From Eggerthella timonensis (GTDB lineage Bacteria; Actinomycetota; Coriobacteriia; Coriobacteriales; Eggerthellaceae), in NCBI RefSeq assembly GCF_900184265.1, contig NZ_FXXA01000002.1, forward strand, positions 1,696,918 to 1,760,917: a DNA stretch of 64,000 bases, given 5' to 3'. The notes beneath the pieces were generated by a model that was not told the DNA's origin, did not search any database, and saw only the letters and a program-made list of their open reading frames with translations. The position numbers were made by a program, and so were the translations under genes. This document shows positions 16,360 to 24,190 of the stretch, piece after piece (position 1 is the stretch's first letter; each line of letters opens with the position of its first letter).

Positions 16360-16670
16360 GATTGGAACCGCGTAAGCGGGTTGCGTCGCTGGTCCTCGAT
16401 GGCGAACACGATGACGGCGCGCTCCGTTTCGTCTACGTGGTAATAGATGCCGTACTGCTCGCAATAGAGGACGCGGCAGGTGAACGGCGGTTTCGCGGCA
16501 TCGTAAGCCGGATCGTACACCTGCCCCAATTCCGGGGTTATCGCGAGCGGATCGAGGTCGTTGTCGACGTGCGCGAAGACGCGTTCCGTCGGAAGGGCGG
16601 CGTAAGCGTAGAATGCTTCGTCGGTCAGCCTCACTTCGAAAGCGATGGCAGGGTCTTCGTCATCGGCCAT
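16308..16670 (-). CDS. RelE/ParE-like toxin
   Basis: 120 residues. The core VRLTDEAFYAYAALP, then a strand-rich end (FTCRVLYCEQYGIYYHVDETERAVIVFAIEDQRRNP) matches the RelE/ParE fold, where R-V-x-Y-x-x...Y-x-V....V-x-I...R is the usual pattern. It is encoded after and overlapping a Phd/YefM-type antitoxin by 11 bp, the standard arrangement. RelE members cut mRNA on the ribosome and ParE members poison gyrase; the class cannot be told here. The start at 16670 (MADDEDPAIAF) is chosen because the upstream frame lies entirely inside the antitoxin. Its 3' end lies inside the end of the convergent U32-like gene. Confidence 0.8.
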   Translation of the reverse strand: MADDEDPAIAFEVRLTDEAFYAYAALPTERVFAHVDNDLDPLAITPELGQVYDPAYDAAKPPFTCRVLYCEQYGIYYHVDETERAVIVFAIEDQRRNPLTRFQSYEYEVASFPQENRTSG

Positions 16671-16959
16671 GGCGGGTTTCCCTGAGCGCGCGAGCGTCGG
16701 CGCGAGCATCCTCGAGCGTGCGAACGCGGCCGGCCAGCTCGTCCTCGCGACCGCGCATGATGGCGCGGAACACGCGCGCCTCCCGATCATACACGGCTTG
16801 GTGGACGGACATCTCCTCGTCGAACGCATCTGCGTCCATGACCACGAGCGTCGCGGTGCCGTTCTTCGTCAGGTAGATAGGACGTTTCGTCTGCTGGCAT
16901 TCCTGCGTGATGGCCGCCATGTTGCGTTGCGCTATGATGGACGAAGCGCTCCCGTGCAT
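16660..16959 (-). CDS. Phd/YefM-type antitoxin
   Basis: 99 residues. The segment IIAQRNMAAITQECQQTKRP followed by IYLTKNGTATLVVMDADAFD is the characteristic DNA-binding N-terminal half of Phd/YefM antitoxins (the ...TKNG...VVM...F pattern). The C-terminal half is a charged helix that would wrap the toxin. No strong ribosome binding site is seen before the ATG at 16959, so the start is less certain than the family. These antitoxins usually repress their own operon; the promoter should lie near 16970-17010, also the leader of the divergent gene at 17012. Confidence 0.85.
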   Translation of the reverse strand: MHGSASSIIAQRNMAAITQECQQTKRPIYLTKNGTATLVVMDADAFDEEMSVHQAVYDREARVFRAIMRGREDELAGRVRTLEDARADARALRETRHGR

Positions 16960-17011
16960 GCGGACGGGACGGACGTGCCTGCATGCCGACGGATGGAGTA
17001 GGGGGACTCCC

Positions 17012-17359
17012 ATGTTCAACGAGATATGCATATACGAAGCGAAGTTGACCAAGGTGGACGAAATCGAAGAGCTCATGAAGGAAGTGGCGGCGTTCTACCT
17101 GGAGCAGGACGGCGTCATCGACGTTCGCTACATCAAACGCACCCATAGGCAGAAAGATTTCGCCTCCGTCAAAGAGGGCGCGCTGCCCGTTCGCCTTACC
17201 AGGAACGTCGGCAAGGTGACCTATGTGCTGCATTGGGTGCTGGAAAGCGAGGAGGCCCATGCGCGGGTTTCGAAGCTCGGCCTCGAGAAGTTCTACAAAC
17301 GTTGGAACCGGTGCCTGACCACCATGCCGAAGATTCTACTTGGAGAGGATGTCGTCTAG
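17012..17359 (+). CDS. small cytoplasmic protein, possibly dimeric alpha/beta barrel
   Basis: 115 residues from an ATG preceded by GGGGGACTCCC, a Shine-Dalgarno-like run. The pattern (FNEICIYEAKLTKVDEIEELMKEV, then QDGVIDVRYIKR, then VTYVLHWVLESEEAHARVSK) of strand, helix, strand, strand, helix resembles the antibiotic-biosynthesis-monooxygenase type ferredoxin-like fold. There are no obvious catalytic residues and no signal peptide. An alternative GTG start at 16907 would overlap the antitoxin and is rejected. It is divergent from the toxin-antitoxin pair and followed by ychF after 97 nt. Function unknown. Confidence 0.7.
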   Translation: MFNEICIYEAKLTKVDEIEELMKEVAAFYLEQDGVIDVRYIKRTHRQKDFASVKEGALPVRLTRNVGKVTYVLHWVLESEEAHARVSKLGLEKFYKRWNRCLTTMPKILLGEDVV

Positions 17360-17456
17360 CGTTTCGTTACGTGGGGTTCATGCCGCGCGCTCGTCCTGCT
17401 ATCCGTAGTTTGCTATCATGGGGCGATACGTTTGCATCGCTTGAGAAGGAAGTTCC

Positions 17457-18530
17457 ATGTCGCTTTCCATCGGTATCGTCGGTTTGCCGAACGTCGGCAA
17501 GTCCACGCTGTTCACGGCCCTCACGAACAAGGGCGGCCTCGCAGCCAACTACCCGTTCGCCACCATCGAGCCCAACGTGGGCGTCGTGCCCGTGCCCGAT
17601 GCGCGGCTCGACCGCCTGGCCGAGATCGACCATCCGGCGCGCATCGTGCCGGCCACCGTCGAGTTCGTGGACATCGCAGGCCTCGTCGCGGGCGCTAGCC
17701 AGGGTGAGGGCCTGGGCAACCAGTTCCTCGCGAACATCCGCGAGACCGACGCCATCTGCGAGGTCGTGCGCTTCTTCGGCGACCCCGACGTGGTTCACGT
17801 CTCCGGCAAGGTGGATCCGCAAAGCGACGTGGAGACCATCAAGACCGAACTCATCCTCGCGGACATGGGCACGCTGGAGAAGGCGCTGCCGCGTCTCGAG
17901 AAGGAAGCCAAGCGCGACAAGGCGGGCGCGGCGAAGGTGGCCGCGGCCAAGAAAGTGTACGATGGCCTGAACGAGGGGCATCGAGCCCGCACGCTCGACC
18001 TCACCGACGACGAGCGCGCGGCGCTGTACGACCTGCATCTGCTCACGATGAAGCCGATGCTGTACCTGGCAAACGTCGACGAAGACCAGCTCACGGCCGA
18101 TTTGCCCGAGATCGACGGCTGCGCGCCGGTGCCCATCTGCGCGAAGGTGGAGGCCGACGTGGCCGAGCTCGCCGAGATCGACCCGGCCGAGGCGAAGGAG
18201 TATCTCGAGGCCATGGGCCTTGCGGAGAGCGGCCTGGCCCGTCTCGTGCGCGAGGCGTACCATCTGCTGGGACTCCAGTCGTACTTCACGAGCGGCGAGA
18301 CCGAGACGCGCGCCTGGACCGTGCCCATCGGCGCGAAGGCACCGCAGGCGGCCGGCGTCATCCACTCGGACTTCGAGCGCGGCTTCATCAAGGCCGAGAC
18401 GGCGTCCTTCGCCGATTACTCCGAGCTGAACGGCGAGAAGGGCTGCCGCGACGCCGGTCGCTTGCGCCAGGAAGGCAAGGAGTACGTCGTCCAAGACGGT
18501 GACGTCATGCACTTCAAGTTCAACGTATGA
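17457..18530 (+). CDS. ychF: YchF/Ola1-type ATP-binding protein
   Basis: 357 residues, typical length. The P-loop is [14 protein letters not shown] near the start, followed by [18 protein letters not shown] and [21 protein letters not shown] (G3 region). The C-terminus is a TGS domain ending in [19 protein letters not shown]. YchF belongs to the Obg group but prefers ATP and binds ribosomes; it is linked to the oxidative stress response and translation start choice. ATG 17457 has GAGAAGGAAG upstream. The last 88 or so nt of this gene recur in degenerate form at 19279-19369, so the present 3' end was probably supplied by an integrated element. Confidence 0.97.
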   Translation: MSLSIGIVGLPNVGKSTLFTALTNKGGLAANYPFATIEPNVGVVPVPDARLDRLAEIDHPARIVPATVEFVDIAGLVAGASQGEGLGNQFLANIRETDAICEVVRFFGDPDVVHVSGKVDPQSDVETIKTELILADMGTLEKALPRLEKEAKRDKAGAAKVAAAKKVYDGLNEGHRARTLDLTDDERAALYDLHLLTMKPMLYLANVDEDQLTADLPEIDGCAPVPICAKVEADVAELAEIDPAEAKEYLEAMGLAESGLARLVREAYHLLGLQSYFTSGETETRAWTVPIGAKAPQAAGVIHSDFERGFIKAETASFADYSELNGEKGCRDAGRLRQEGKEYVVQDGDVMHFKFNV

Positions 18531-18570
18531 TAGTTCTCAGGTAGCTCCGAGAGTCGTATAATTTCTTTTT

Positions 18571-18595
18571 GAGCAGGGGTTATGCGGCTCTTTTT
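18571..18595 (+). terminator. weak terminator after ychF
   Basis: GAGC (18571-18574) pairs with GCTC (18587-18590) across an AGGGGTTATGCG loop and is followed by TTTTT. It is short but well placed, 40 nt past the ychF stop. The remainder of 18531-18789 holds two copies of GTCGTATAAT (18555 and 18784) and no gene I can support. Confidence 0.45.
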
Positions 18596-18789
18596 CTCTT
18601 TTCGACTATCGCGTCCAAAGCCCGGTTTCGACCCAATTTCCCGTATGCTTGATGTGAAAATGTTGTACTGGATTCGTCGCCCTTCCCGACGAGCCGAACC
18701 CCAACGGCGGGGAAAGACCTGCATAGGGTATTTCGGATCACCCCAATGTCCTACGAAACCGATATCCAGGTAGGTCGTATGGTCGTATA

Positions 18790-19188
18790 ATGGCCAGTAT
18801 GTAGAACAGTCAAGGGAAGATAATCATCGCCCCAGGCATCAACCTCTGGGAACAGGAGTATGAAACCGCTCAGGCGCTCGCCATGGCAGGGCTGACCGTG
18901 GAGTTCATCCGTCGCAGCGAAGAGAGCAGAAGAACTTCTGCCGATGCGATGATCAACGGGTTTGTTTGGGAAATGAAAGCTCCCAAGGCTGACAACGCGC
19001 GGGCCATCGACCGGAATCTGCGCAGGGCGCTTCATCAGTCGCCTAACATCATTTTTGATTCTCATAGGATGAGGAAACTGCCAGATGTAGTGATTGAGCG
19101 CGAGCTGCGTAAGCATGCCCGGGAAATGCGAAGCATCAAACATCTGTGGTTTGTCAATCGTCGTCGAGAGATCATTGACATCAAGTGA
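18790..19188 (+). pseudogene. decayed CdiA-type tRNase toxin domain
   Basis: The frame that ends at 19188 reads KIIIAPGINLWEQEYETAQALA, MAGLTVEFIRRSEE, ADAMINGFVWEMKAPK and LRRALHQSPNIIFDS. This is the pattern of the C-terminal tRNA-nuclease domain of CdiA-like polymorphic toxins (the VEF...DA.ING...E.K.P...Q..NI..D core). The conserved N-terminal part lies before the first usable ATG (18883) and is preceded by ATG GCC AGT ATG TAG (18790-18804), so a TAG stops translation at codon 5. From 18883 the product would be 101 residues and lack the first motif. No ribosome binding site precedes either ATG. It sits alone without a delivery protein or visible immunity gene, inside the segment bounded by the ychF end duplication. 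Confidence 0.65.
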
Positions 19189-19212
19189 AAACACTGTACT
19201 ATGAATTGTAGC

Positions 19213-19254
19213 AAAGCGCCCGAAAGGTATGTATTTTACCTCCTCCGGCGCTTT
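19213..19254 (+). terminator. stem-loop after the toxin remnant
   Basis: AAAGCGCC (19213-19220) pairs with GGCGCTTT (19247-19254); inside, AGGTA pairs with TACCT. T-rich sequence (CTTCGTTTTG) follows on the plus strand. Confidence 0.6.
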
Positions 19255-19278
19255 CTTCGTTTTGCGTCTGGTTTCGCC

Positions 19279-19369
19279 ACTGTCGCGATGCCGGGGCCGC
19301 TTATGCCGGGAGAGCAAGGAGCGCGTCGTCCAGGGTGACGACGTCATGCACTTCGAGATCAACAGGTGA
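19279..19369 (+). pseudogene. duplicated ychF 3' end (attachment-site-like remnant)
   Basis: The 91 nt from CTGTCGCGATGCCGG to a TGA match the last 88 nt of ychF (18443-18530) at about three-quarters of positions. The ending still encodes VVQ-GDDVMHFEINR against [14 protein letters not shown], but a 1-nt shift upstream breaks the frame. Two copies of a gene's 3' end with foreign sequence between them is what a site-specific integrative element leaves when it replaces the gene's end with its own copy. The downstream copy would be the original, now unselected. No integrase remains nearby. Confidence 0.7.
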
Positions 19370-19372
19370 AAG

Positions 19373-19600
19373 CTAGAAATCGATCAGGTCGCGCACTTCG
19401 ACTTCGAGGGCGTCCGCTATCCTGATGAGTTGCTCCAGACTGACCTTCATCTTCCCGTTCTCCAGCCGATAAACGTAAGAGTTCGAGGAAGGCTGGCCGA
19501 TCATGCCCGCAAGCTCCCTTTGCGTGAGGTTCTTGTCCTCTCGCACTCTTCGGATCGTCGCGCCCAGAAGCGCGTACCTTTTGTCCAATTGTCCGGCCAT
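19373..19600 (-). CDS. XRE-family helix-turn-helix regulator
   Basis: 75 residues, almost all one Cro/C1-type HTH domain: GATIRRVREDKNLTQRELAGMIG, then SYVYRLENGKMKVSLEQLIRIADAL. The -T-x-x-E-L-A- turn and the R-x-E-N-G after the recognition helix are both typical. It is divergent from a second, smaller XRE gene, and a 20-bp palindrome lies between them. Such single-domain proteins are common in mobile elements and toxin-antitoxin loci. The C-terminus (EVEVRDLIDF) is complete. The target is unknown; self-regulation through the intergenic palindrome is likely. Confidence 0.85.
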   Translation of the reverse strand: MAGQLDKRYALLGATIRRVREDKNLTQRELAGMIGQPSSNSYVYRLENGKMKVSLEQLIRIADALEVEVRDLIDF

Positions 19601-19631
19601 GTTCCAAGGGTATGCGCTAGACTATTCTTCC

Positions 19632-19651
19632 TGAATACACATGGGTATTCA
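19632..19651. promoter_or_regulatory. palindromic operator between divergent XRE genes
   Basis: TGAATAC-ACATGG-GTATTCA: perfect 7-bp half-sites with a 6-bp centre, 32 bp from one start and 48 bp from the other. Its size and place fit an XRE dimer site controlling both genes. Confidence 0.6.
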
Positions 19652-19698
19652 TTTGCCATGCGTTTCCGACCCGTTCGGCAAAGGAAGGAGCCTGCGTC

Positions 19699-19914
19699 AT
19701 GCCCATCGTCTGCCGCCTCGAGCGCGCGATGCAGGAGCGCGGAATCGGGACCATGGAGCTTGCGGGAAAGGTGGGCATCACGCCCGCGAACCTCTCCCGC
19801 ATCAAGAAGGGGAGGGTGTCGGCGATGCGTTTCGACACGCTCGATTCCCTCTGCGAGATTCTGGATTGCCAGCCCGGGGACATCCTGGAACACGTGCTCG
19901 AGCCGGGTCGGTAG
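19699..19914 (+). CDS. XRE-family helix-turn-helix regulator, short form
   Basis: 71 residues: MPIVCRLERAMQERGI, MELAGKVGITPANLSRIKKG and FDTLDSLCEILDCQPGDILEH. This is the compact HTH class (similar to YozG-type proteins) whose C-terminus ends in C-x-P-G-D-I-L. GGAAGGAG lies 7 nt before the ATG. It is divergent from the XRE gene at 19373 and next to the ychF scar, so both may derive from the integrated element. It ends 30 nt before a strong bidirectional hairpin. No toxin partner is visible. Confidence 0.85.
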   Translation: MPIVCRLERAMQERGIGTMELAGKVGITPANLSRIKKGRVSAMRFDTLDSLCEILDCQPGDILEHVLEPGR

Positions 19915-19944
19915 CGAGTTGGGAGGTTCGCATGGTGCCGTGGA

Positions 19945-19982
19945 AGTCGCATAGCCCCCTTTGAACAGGGGGCTATGCGACT
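19945..19982. terminator. bidirectional hairpin between XRE and ohyA
   Basis: A 16-bp perfect stem (19945-19960 with 19967-19982, core GCATAGCCCCCT) and a 6-nt TTGAAC loop separate the convergent XRE and oleate hydratase genes. Confidence 0.85.
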
Positions 19983-19991
19983 CTTGGGCGT

Positions 19992-21827
19992 TTAGTGCAT
20001 GCCGGGGTACACGGCTCCGGTGGCGGGCGCGGGCGCGTCGGCGTCGTCGGACGGGATCACGCCGAACTCGGCCAGCAGCCCGTAGAGGTCGGTGCCCTTG
20101 AGCTTCTCGATCCCCTCGTGCAGGGCGAGCTTCTCGAGGGGGTTCATGTCCATGTCGGTGACGGGCTTGCCGTCCCTGATGAGCGTGGTGGCGTTCAGCA
20201 GGTCGCGGATGTCGAACGCGCTGCCCCACACCTCGGGCACGCCGCGGTCGACGTTGCACAGCGTGTAGACGGCCTCCATGCCGGTGCGCATGGAATACTC
20301 GGTGGTGAAGATGGTGTCGCGCGGCGTTTCGGCGAACTGCCCGATAAACGCGAAGTTCACCGCGCCTTCGGGCACGACGTCGGGGCGGTCGCCGGCGGCG
20401 CGCGGCATGAAGAACGCCGTGATGTAGGGCATCATGCACGGAACCGTGTTGGCGCTGTTCTCGGCGAGATCCTCGATCTGCGATTCGGGAACGCCCAGGT
20501 GGTACAGCCATTCCATGCAGATCTCCTTGCCGGTGCATTCGCGCAGGGTCTTTTTCACGTAGTTGCCGGGCACGTCGGTGAACAGGCCGTACAACCAGCC
20601 GCACAGCTCGTTGCCAGGTTGGGCGCGGAACTGGGGTTGCCTGTTGAACGTCCAGCTCAAAAGCCAATTCGAGTCTTTAATGGTCACGATGCCGCCGGTC
20701 ACGACGCCGCCTGAGAACGGATCGCGGCGGCAGATCCTCTCGATGTAGGGGACGATCTTCTCGTCGAGGGTTGTGACGGTGGCGCTCATCCAATTGGACT
20801 TCTCCGGATCGCCGATGAACTTTTCCGGGCGTCCGAACGACGGGTCCTGTCGGGCGATGCGCCGCCACAGGTCGAACCCGGTTCCCTGTTCGAGCACGGT
20901 GTTGAACTGCGCCGGCTCGTCTTGCGATCCGAAGGACGAGTTGGCGACGCAGCTGCCGTTGGTGATGAACAGGAGGTCGTTCTCGGAGAGGTGGAAGGCT
21001 TTGGGCGCTCCCTCGCATATCGTCTGCACCTCGGTGGCCACTTTGCGCTCCTCGGTATTGGAGAACGTGACGTCGACGACCTCGGTGTTCAAGTGGAACT
21101 GCACGCCTTGGCCCTTCAGGTAGTTCACCGTGGGCAAGATGAGGGATTCGAACTGGTTGTACTGGGTGAAGCGCAGCGCGCTGAAGTCGGGCAAGCCGCC
21201 GACGTGGTGCACGAAACGCTGGATGTAGCGCTTCATCTCGAGCGCGCTGTGCCAGTTCTCGAACCCGAACATGGTGCGCCAGTACAGCCAAAAGTTGGAA
21301 TCGAGCACGTCGTCGGAGAAGTAGTCGGTGATGGCTTTGTCGTCGAGCTGCTCCTCGGGCGTGAAGAATAGGTTCATGATCTCCATGCACGCCTTGTCGG
21401 ACAAGCCGAACTTGTTGTCGAGGCCGGCGTCTTCGCCTTGGTTGACCGTCGCGCGGCACAGGGAGTAGTTGGGATCGCGCTTGTTCAGCTGATAGTAGTA
21501 ATCGAGGATGCTCATGTTCTCGTCCTCGATGGAGGGGATGGATCGGAACAGGTCCCACATCACTTCGAAGTGGTTGTCCATCTCGCGCCCGCCGCGCATG
21601 GTGAAGCCGATCTGAGGATACTCCCATCCGTCGCAGGCACCGCCCGGTACGGCGTCGCGCTCGAATATATGCACGCGCGAGCCGTCCATCTGGGCGTCTC
21701 GTATCAGGTAGCATGCGGCCGTCAAGCCCGCCAATCCGGTACCGACGATGTAGGCCGATTTATCCTCGATGCCTTCCGGTTTTGCCGGGCGGGCGAACGC
21801 TTCGTAGTTTCCGCTGGAATAGTACAC
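19992..21827 (-). CDS. ohyA: oleate hydratase
   Basis: 611 residues, full length. The Rossmann motif GTGLAGLTAACYLIRDA lies near residue 29, followed by the family signature TMRGGREMDNHFEVMWDLF and the SILDYYYQLN block. TEYSMRTGMEAVYTL and the C-terminal region (WGSAFDIRDLLNA) also match. OhyA binds FAD and adds water to the double bond of oleic acid to give 10-hydroxystearic acid, usually as a detoxification of host unsaturated fatty acids in gut bacteria. No signal peptide is seen, so it is cytoplasmic or membrane-associated. It appears monocistronic, with its own 255-nt leader shared with the divergent surface protein gene. Confidence 0.95.
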   Translation of the reverse strand: MYYSSGNYEAFARPAKPEGIEDKSAYIVGTGLAGLTAACYLIRDAQMDGSRVHIFERDAVPGGACDGWEYPQIGFTMRGGREMDNHFEVMWDLFRSIPSIEDENMSILDYYYQLNKRDPNYSLCRATVNQGEDAGLDNKFGLSDKACMEIMNLFFTPEEQLDDKAITDYFSDDVLDSNFWLYWRTMFGFENWHSALEMKRYIQRFVHHVGGLPDFSALRFTQYNQFESLILPTVNYLKGQGVQFHLNTEVVDVTFSNTEERKVATEVQTICEGAPKAFHLSENDLLFITNGSCVANSSFGSQDEPAQFNTVLEQGTGFDLWRRIARQDPSFGRPEKFIGDPEKSNWMSATVTTLDEKIVPYIERICRRDPFSGGVVTGGIVTIKDSNWLLSWTFNRQPQFRAQPGNELCGWLYGLFTDVPGNYVKKTLRECTGKEICMEWLYHLGVPESQIEDLAENSANTVPCMMPYITAFFMPRAAGDRPDVVPEGAVNFAFIGQFAETPRDTIFTTEYSMRTGMEAVYTLCNVDRGVPEVWGSAFDIRDLLNATTLIRDGKPVTDMDMNPLEKLALHEGIEKLKGTDLYGLLAEFGVIPSDDADAPAPATGAVYPGMH

Positions 21828-22082
21828 GGGTTCTCCAATCTCTCAAGGTGAGGGTACGGCCCCATTGTGATGCGGGGCGTCTGCGGGCGAGAGGGCCGTA
21901 CCGAGCTGATGGAGTATCGTATGGAAGGGGTCATGTAGGGCGACCCTGTTCCAGAACGTCGTTCGCTTTTCCTTGACGTGCTCTTGAATCGGGGATTGCG
22001 CTGCAGAATTCCGAAGCGATAGGGTAAACTAATTATGGTTTGTGAAAATACGCACGTGATTGTCTTTCGGGGAGGATTCGGG

Positions 22083-23468
22083 ATGGCTTACAAGGGGATT
22101 AGAACGACAACTTGCGTGCTTGCCACCAGGCTTTGCGCTTCGCTATTCATCGCAGCGATGGTGGTGTTGGCAATGAGTACCTTTGCTTACGCTGCGGATG
22201 GGGGCGGAGCCGCCGGATCGGCGGGCGAGGACGTTTCAGCTGCCGATGATAATGATGCATCCGTGCTTGCGGATGAGGAGGAACCATCCACTTACACGGT
22301 GACCTTCGGTGAAACGGGGTCGATAAAGGTTGCGAAGGGTGGCACCGTTTCTGCAGGGGATATCCCGAATCCCGGCAAAACGGAGTGGGATTACTTTGGA
22401 ATGATGGCTGAGGCGGACTTCTTGGGATGGCAGTGGTCCACTTCTTCGGATCCGTCGGCCCGCCACGCCTACGTGTGGCGCGTTGGCCTCTACAATAGCC
22501 CGAAAGACGATCCGAGCATATCGGACAGGGTAGAAAGCCTCTTTTCCTCTTCGACCATTATCAACCGTGATGTAAGGCTTCTGCCGGTATACGCCATCCC
22601 TCTCTATCGAGTTGACGTTTCGATCCAAGACAGCACGGGTTCAAGCAGTTCGTATCCGCCGACGAATCTCGGCATTCCGGCAGGAAGGGGATATTCGGTT
22701 TCCGATAGCCCCACGTTTCAAACGTATGCGGAGCAGTATCTCGGGGGCACCGAGGACCGGGTCTTCGAGGGCTACTACCGTTTAGGGGAAGATCTGAACC
22801 TTGCTGGATCTTATGATGTAAACGAGCCCGTTACTGCCGATGAGAACATATGCGCCGTGTTCAAAGGCTCGAACGCCGATGTCGAGATCCCCGTTGCGGG
22901 CGATGTGGGAGTCAAGGCGCAGGGCATTTTGAACGGGTCGAATATTCCCGATGGGGCAACGGTCGCTTTGAGCGCAGCCGAGCTCACCTCGGGCACGGCC
23001 TACGATGAGCTTGTCGCGGCAATGGGGTCGGGAACGTTCGCCGGCGTGTTCGAGGTCAATCTGTCTGCCGACGGCATTGCCCTTCACGAGGGCTTCGGCA
23101 GCTTTATGCTGTCCTTTCCGGTCGGCGAAGAGGCTAACGGACATTGGGTGACCGTGTGGCACCGGCTCAACGACGGACACCTCCTTTCGAACCGCGTAAT
23201 CGCCAAAGACGGCATGGTCACTATCACGGTGACGAGCCTGTCCGCGTTCGCGCTTGAAGTGGGGGAGCTGGCCGAGGGTCCCGCCCCGATCGGCCCTGCG
23301 GATACAACGCCCGTTGCTTCGGTTAAGCCGGTACCTTCGGCTGCTCCGCTCGCTTCCACCGGTGATCCGCTTTCAGTTTCCGGGGTCGTTATGCTGGGGT
23401 TGGCGGTTGTTGCTTGCGCCGGAATCGCCGTCTTCGCTGCGCGCAGCTGCGCCGGACGGCGGGGGTGA
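22083..23468 (+). CDS. LASTG-anchored surface protein
   Basis: 461 residues. The N-terminus (RLCASLFIAAMVVLAMSTFAYA, cleaved after AYA) is a signal peptide of about 37 residues. An acidic stretch follows, then a strand-rich part (YTVTFGETGSIKVAKGG). The C-terminus has a sorting signal: LASTGD, a hydrophobic helix (VVMLGLAVVACAGIAVFAA) and a basic end (CAGRRG). LAXTG motifs are used by class E sortases of high-GC Gram-positives. The start at 22083 is preferred over 22035 because GGGGAGG lies 9 nt before it. Codon choice is less GC-biased than in neighbouring genes, hinting at recent acquisition. Ligand or function is unknown; no sortase gene is in the window. Confidence 0.8.
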   Translation: MAYKGIRTTTCVLATRLCASLFIAAMVVLAMSTFAYAADGGGAAGSAGEDVSAADDNDASVLADEEEPSTYTVTFGETGSIKVAKGGTVSAGDIPNPGKTEWDYFGMMAEADFLGWQWSTSSDPSARHAYVWRVGLYNSPKDDPSISDRVESLFSSSTIINRDVRLLPVYAIPLYRVDVSIQDSTGSSSSYPPTNLGIPAGRGYSVSDSPTFQTYAEQYLGGTEDRVFEGYYRLGEDLNLAGSYDVNEPVTADENICAVFKGSNADVEIPVAGDVGVKAQGILNGSNIPDGATVALSAAELTSGTAYDELVAAMGSGTFAGVFEVNLSADGIALHEGFGSFMLSFPVGEEANGHWVTVWHRLNDGHLLSNRVIAKDGMVTITVTSLSAFALEVGELAEGPAPIGPADTTPVASVKPVPSAAPLASTGDPLSVSGVVMLGLAVVACAGIAVFAARSCAGRRG

Positions 23469-23515
23469 GCTCGATCGGTCGATTTCGCCGACAACTTGAG
23501 GTCATGACGCATTGA

Positions 23516-23547
23516 ACAGCCAGCCTTCGGGCTGGTTGTCATTTTTT
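23516..23547 (+). terminator. terminator after the surface protein
   Basis: Stem ACAGCCAGCC / GGCTGGTTGT (one G-T pair), TTCG loop, followed by CATTTTTT. Confidence 0.9.
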
Positions 23548-23669
23548 AGCGTAGTTCGGCCATGTAGGTTTTTCACTTCGCTAGGATGAGAAATGTTGAT
23601 ACAGAACCCTGTGCTAAACTGGGAAAACAAGTGGTATCTGCAAGCTTGGTCAGAAGGGGGTTGGCGCTC

Positions 23670-24170
23670 ATGGACGACTTTATCGAGGCGTTGACGAGCG
23701 ACGGTAGGAGCCCGGAGTTGCCCGAGGAGGACGACTATTTCGGCAAGCTCGTCGGCAGCTGGAAGCTCGACTACGTCGACCGCAACCTGTCGTGCTCGGT
23801 CGAGGGCGAGTGGATCTTTGAGCGGGTGCTCGAGGGCATGGGCATCCAAGACGTGATCATCCTGCCTTCGCGCAGGACGAGAACCGAGCTCGCGCATCCG
23901 CTGACCGAGTACGGCACGTCGCTGCGCGTCTACAACCCCGGCACGCACGCGTGGGACGTTGCCTACGGCTACGCGGGAAAGATGTTCCGGCTCGAAGCAA
24001 GGAGGCAGGACGATATGATCGTCCTGACGGACGTCGACGATGGGCGGCGAAAGTGGGTGTTCGTCACCATCGAAGACGATCGCTTCCACTGGCAGAACGT
24101 GACCGTGCAGGACGATGGCTCGTGGCATGTGGACGCTGATATCTACGCCGAGCGCGTTGAGACGATATGA
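23670..24170 (+). CDS. calycin-like (DUF1579-type) protein
   Basis: 166 residues from ATG 23670, preceded by GAAGGGGG; the 28-codon upstream extension is not conserved-looking. FGKLVGSWKLDYVDRNL, SVEGEWIFERVLEGMGIQDV and LRVYNPGTHAWDVAYGYAG are the repeats of strands seen in a family of lipocalin-like small proteins, in which G-E-W-x-F...V-L-E-G-x-x-I-Q-D-V is conserved. The binding partner is unknown. It overlaps or abuts the start region of the aldo/keto reductase gene and heads a four-gene run (calycin-like, reductase, LarE-like, GNAT). No signal peptide, so cytoplasmic. Confidence 0.75.
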   Translation: MDDFIEALTSDGRSPELPEEDDYFGKLVGSWKLDYVDRNLSCSVEGEWIFERVLEGMGIQDVIILPSRRTRTELAHPLTEYGTSLRVYNPGTHAWDVAYGYAGKMFRLEARRQDDMIVLTDVDDGRRKWVFVTIEDDRFHWQNVTVQDDGSWHVDADIYAERVETI

Positions 24171-24190
24171 TCGGGGAACGGAGAATCGCG

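Noticed and set aside
18582-18773. A 63-codon plus-strand frame after ychF
   Set aside because: It overlaps the probable terminator, is Arg/Pro-rich and shows no domain or ribosome binding site.
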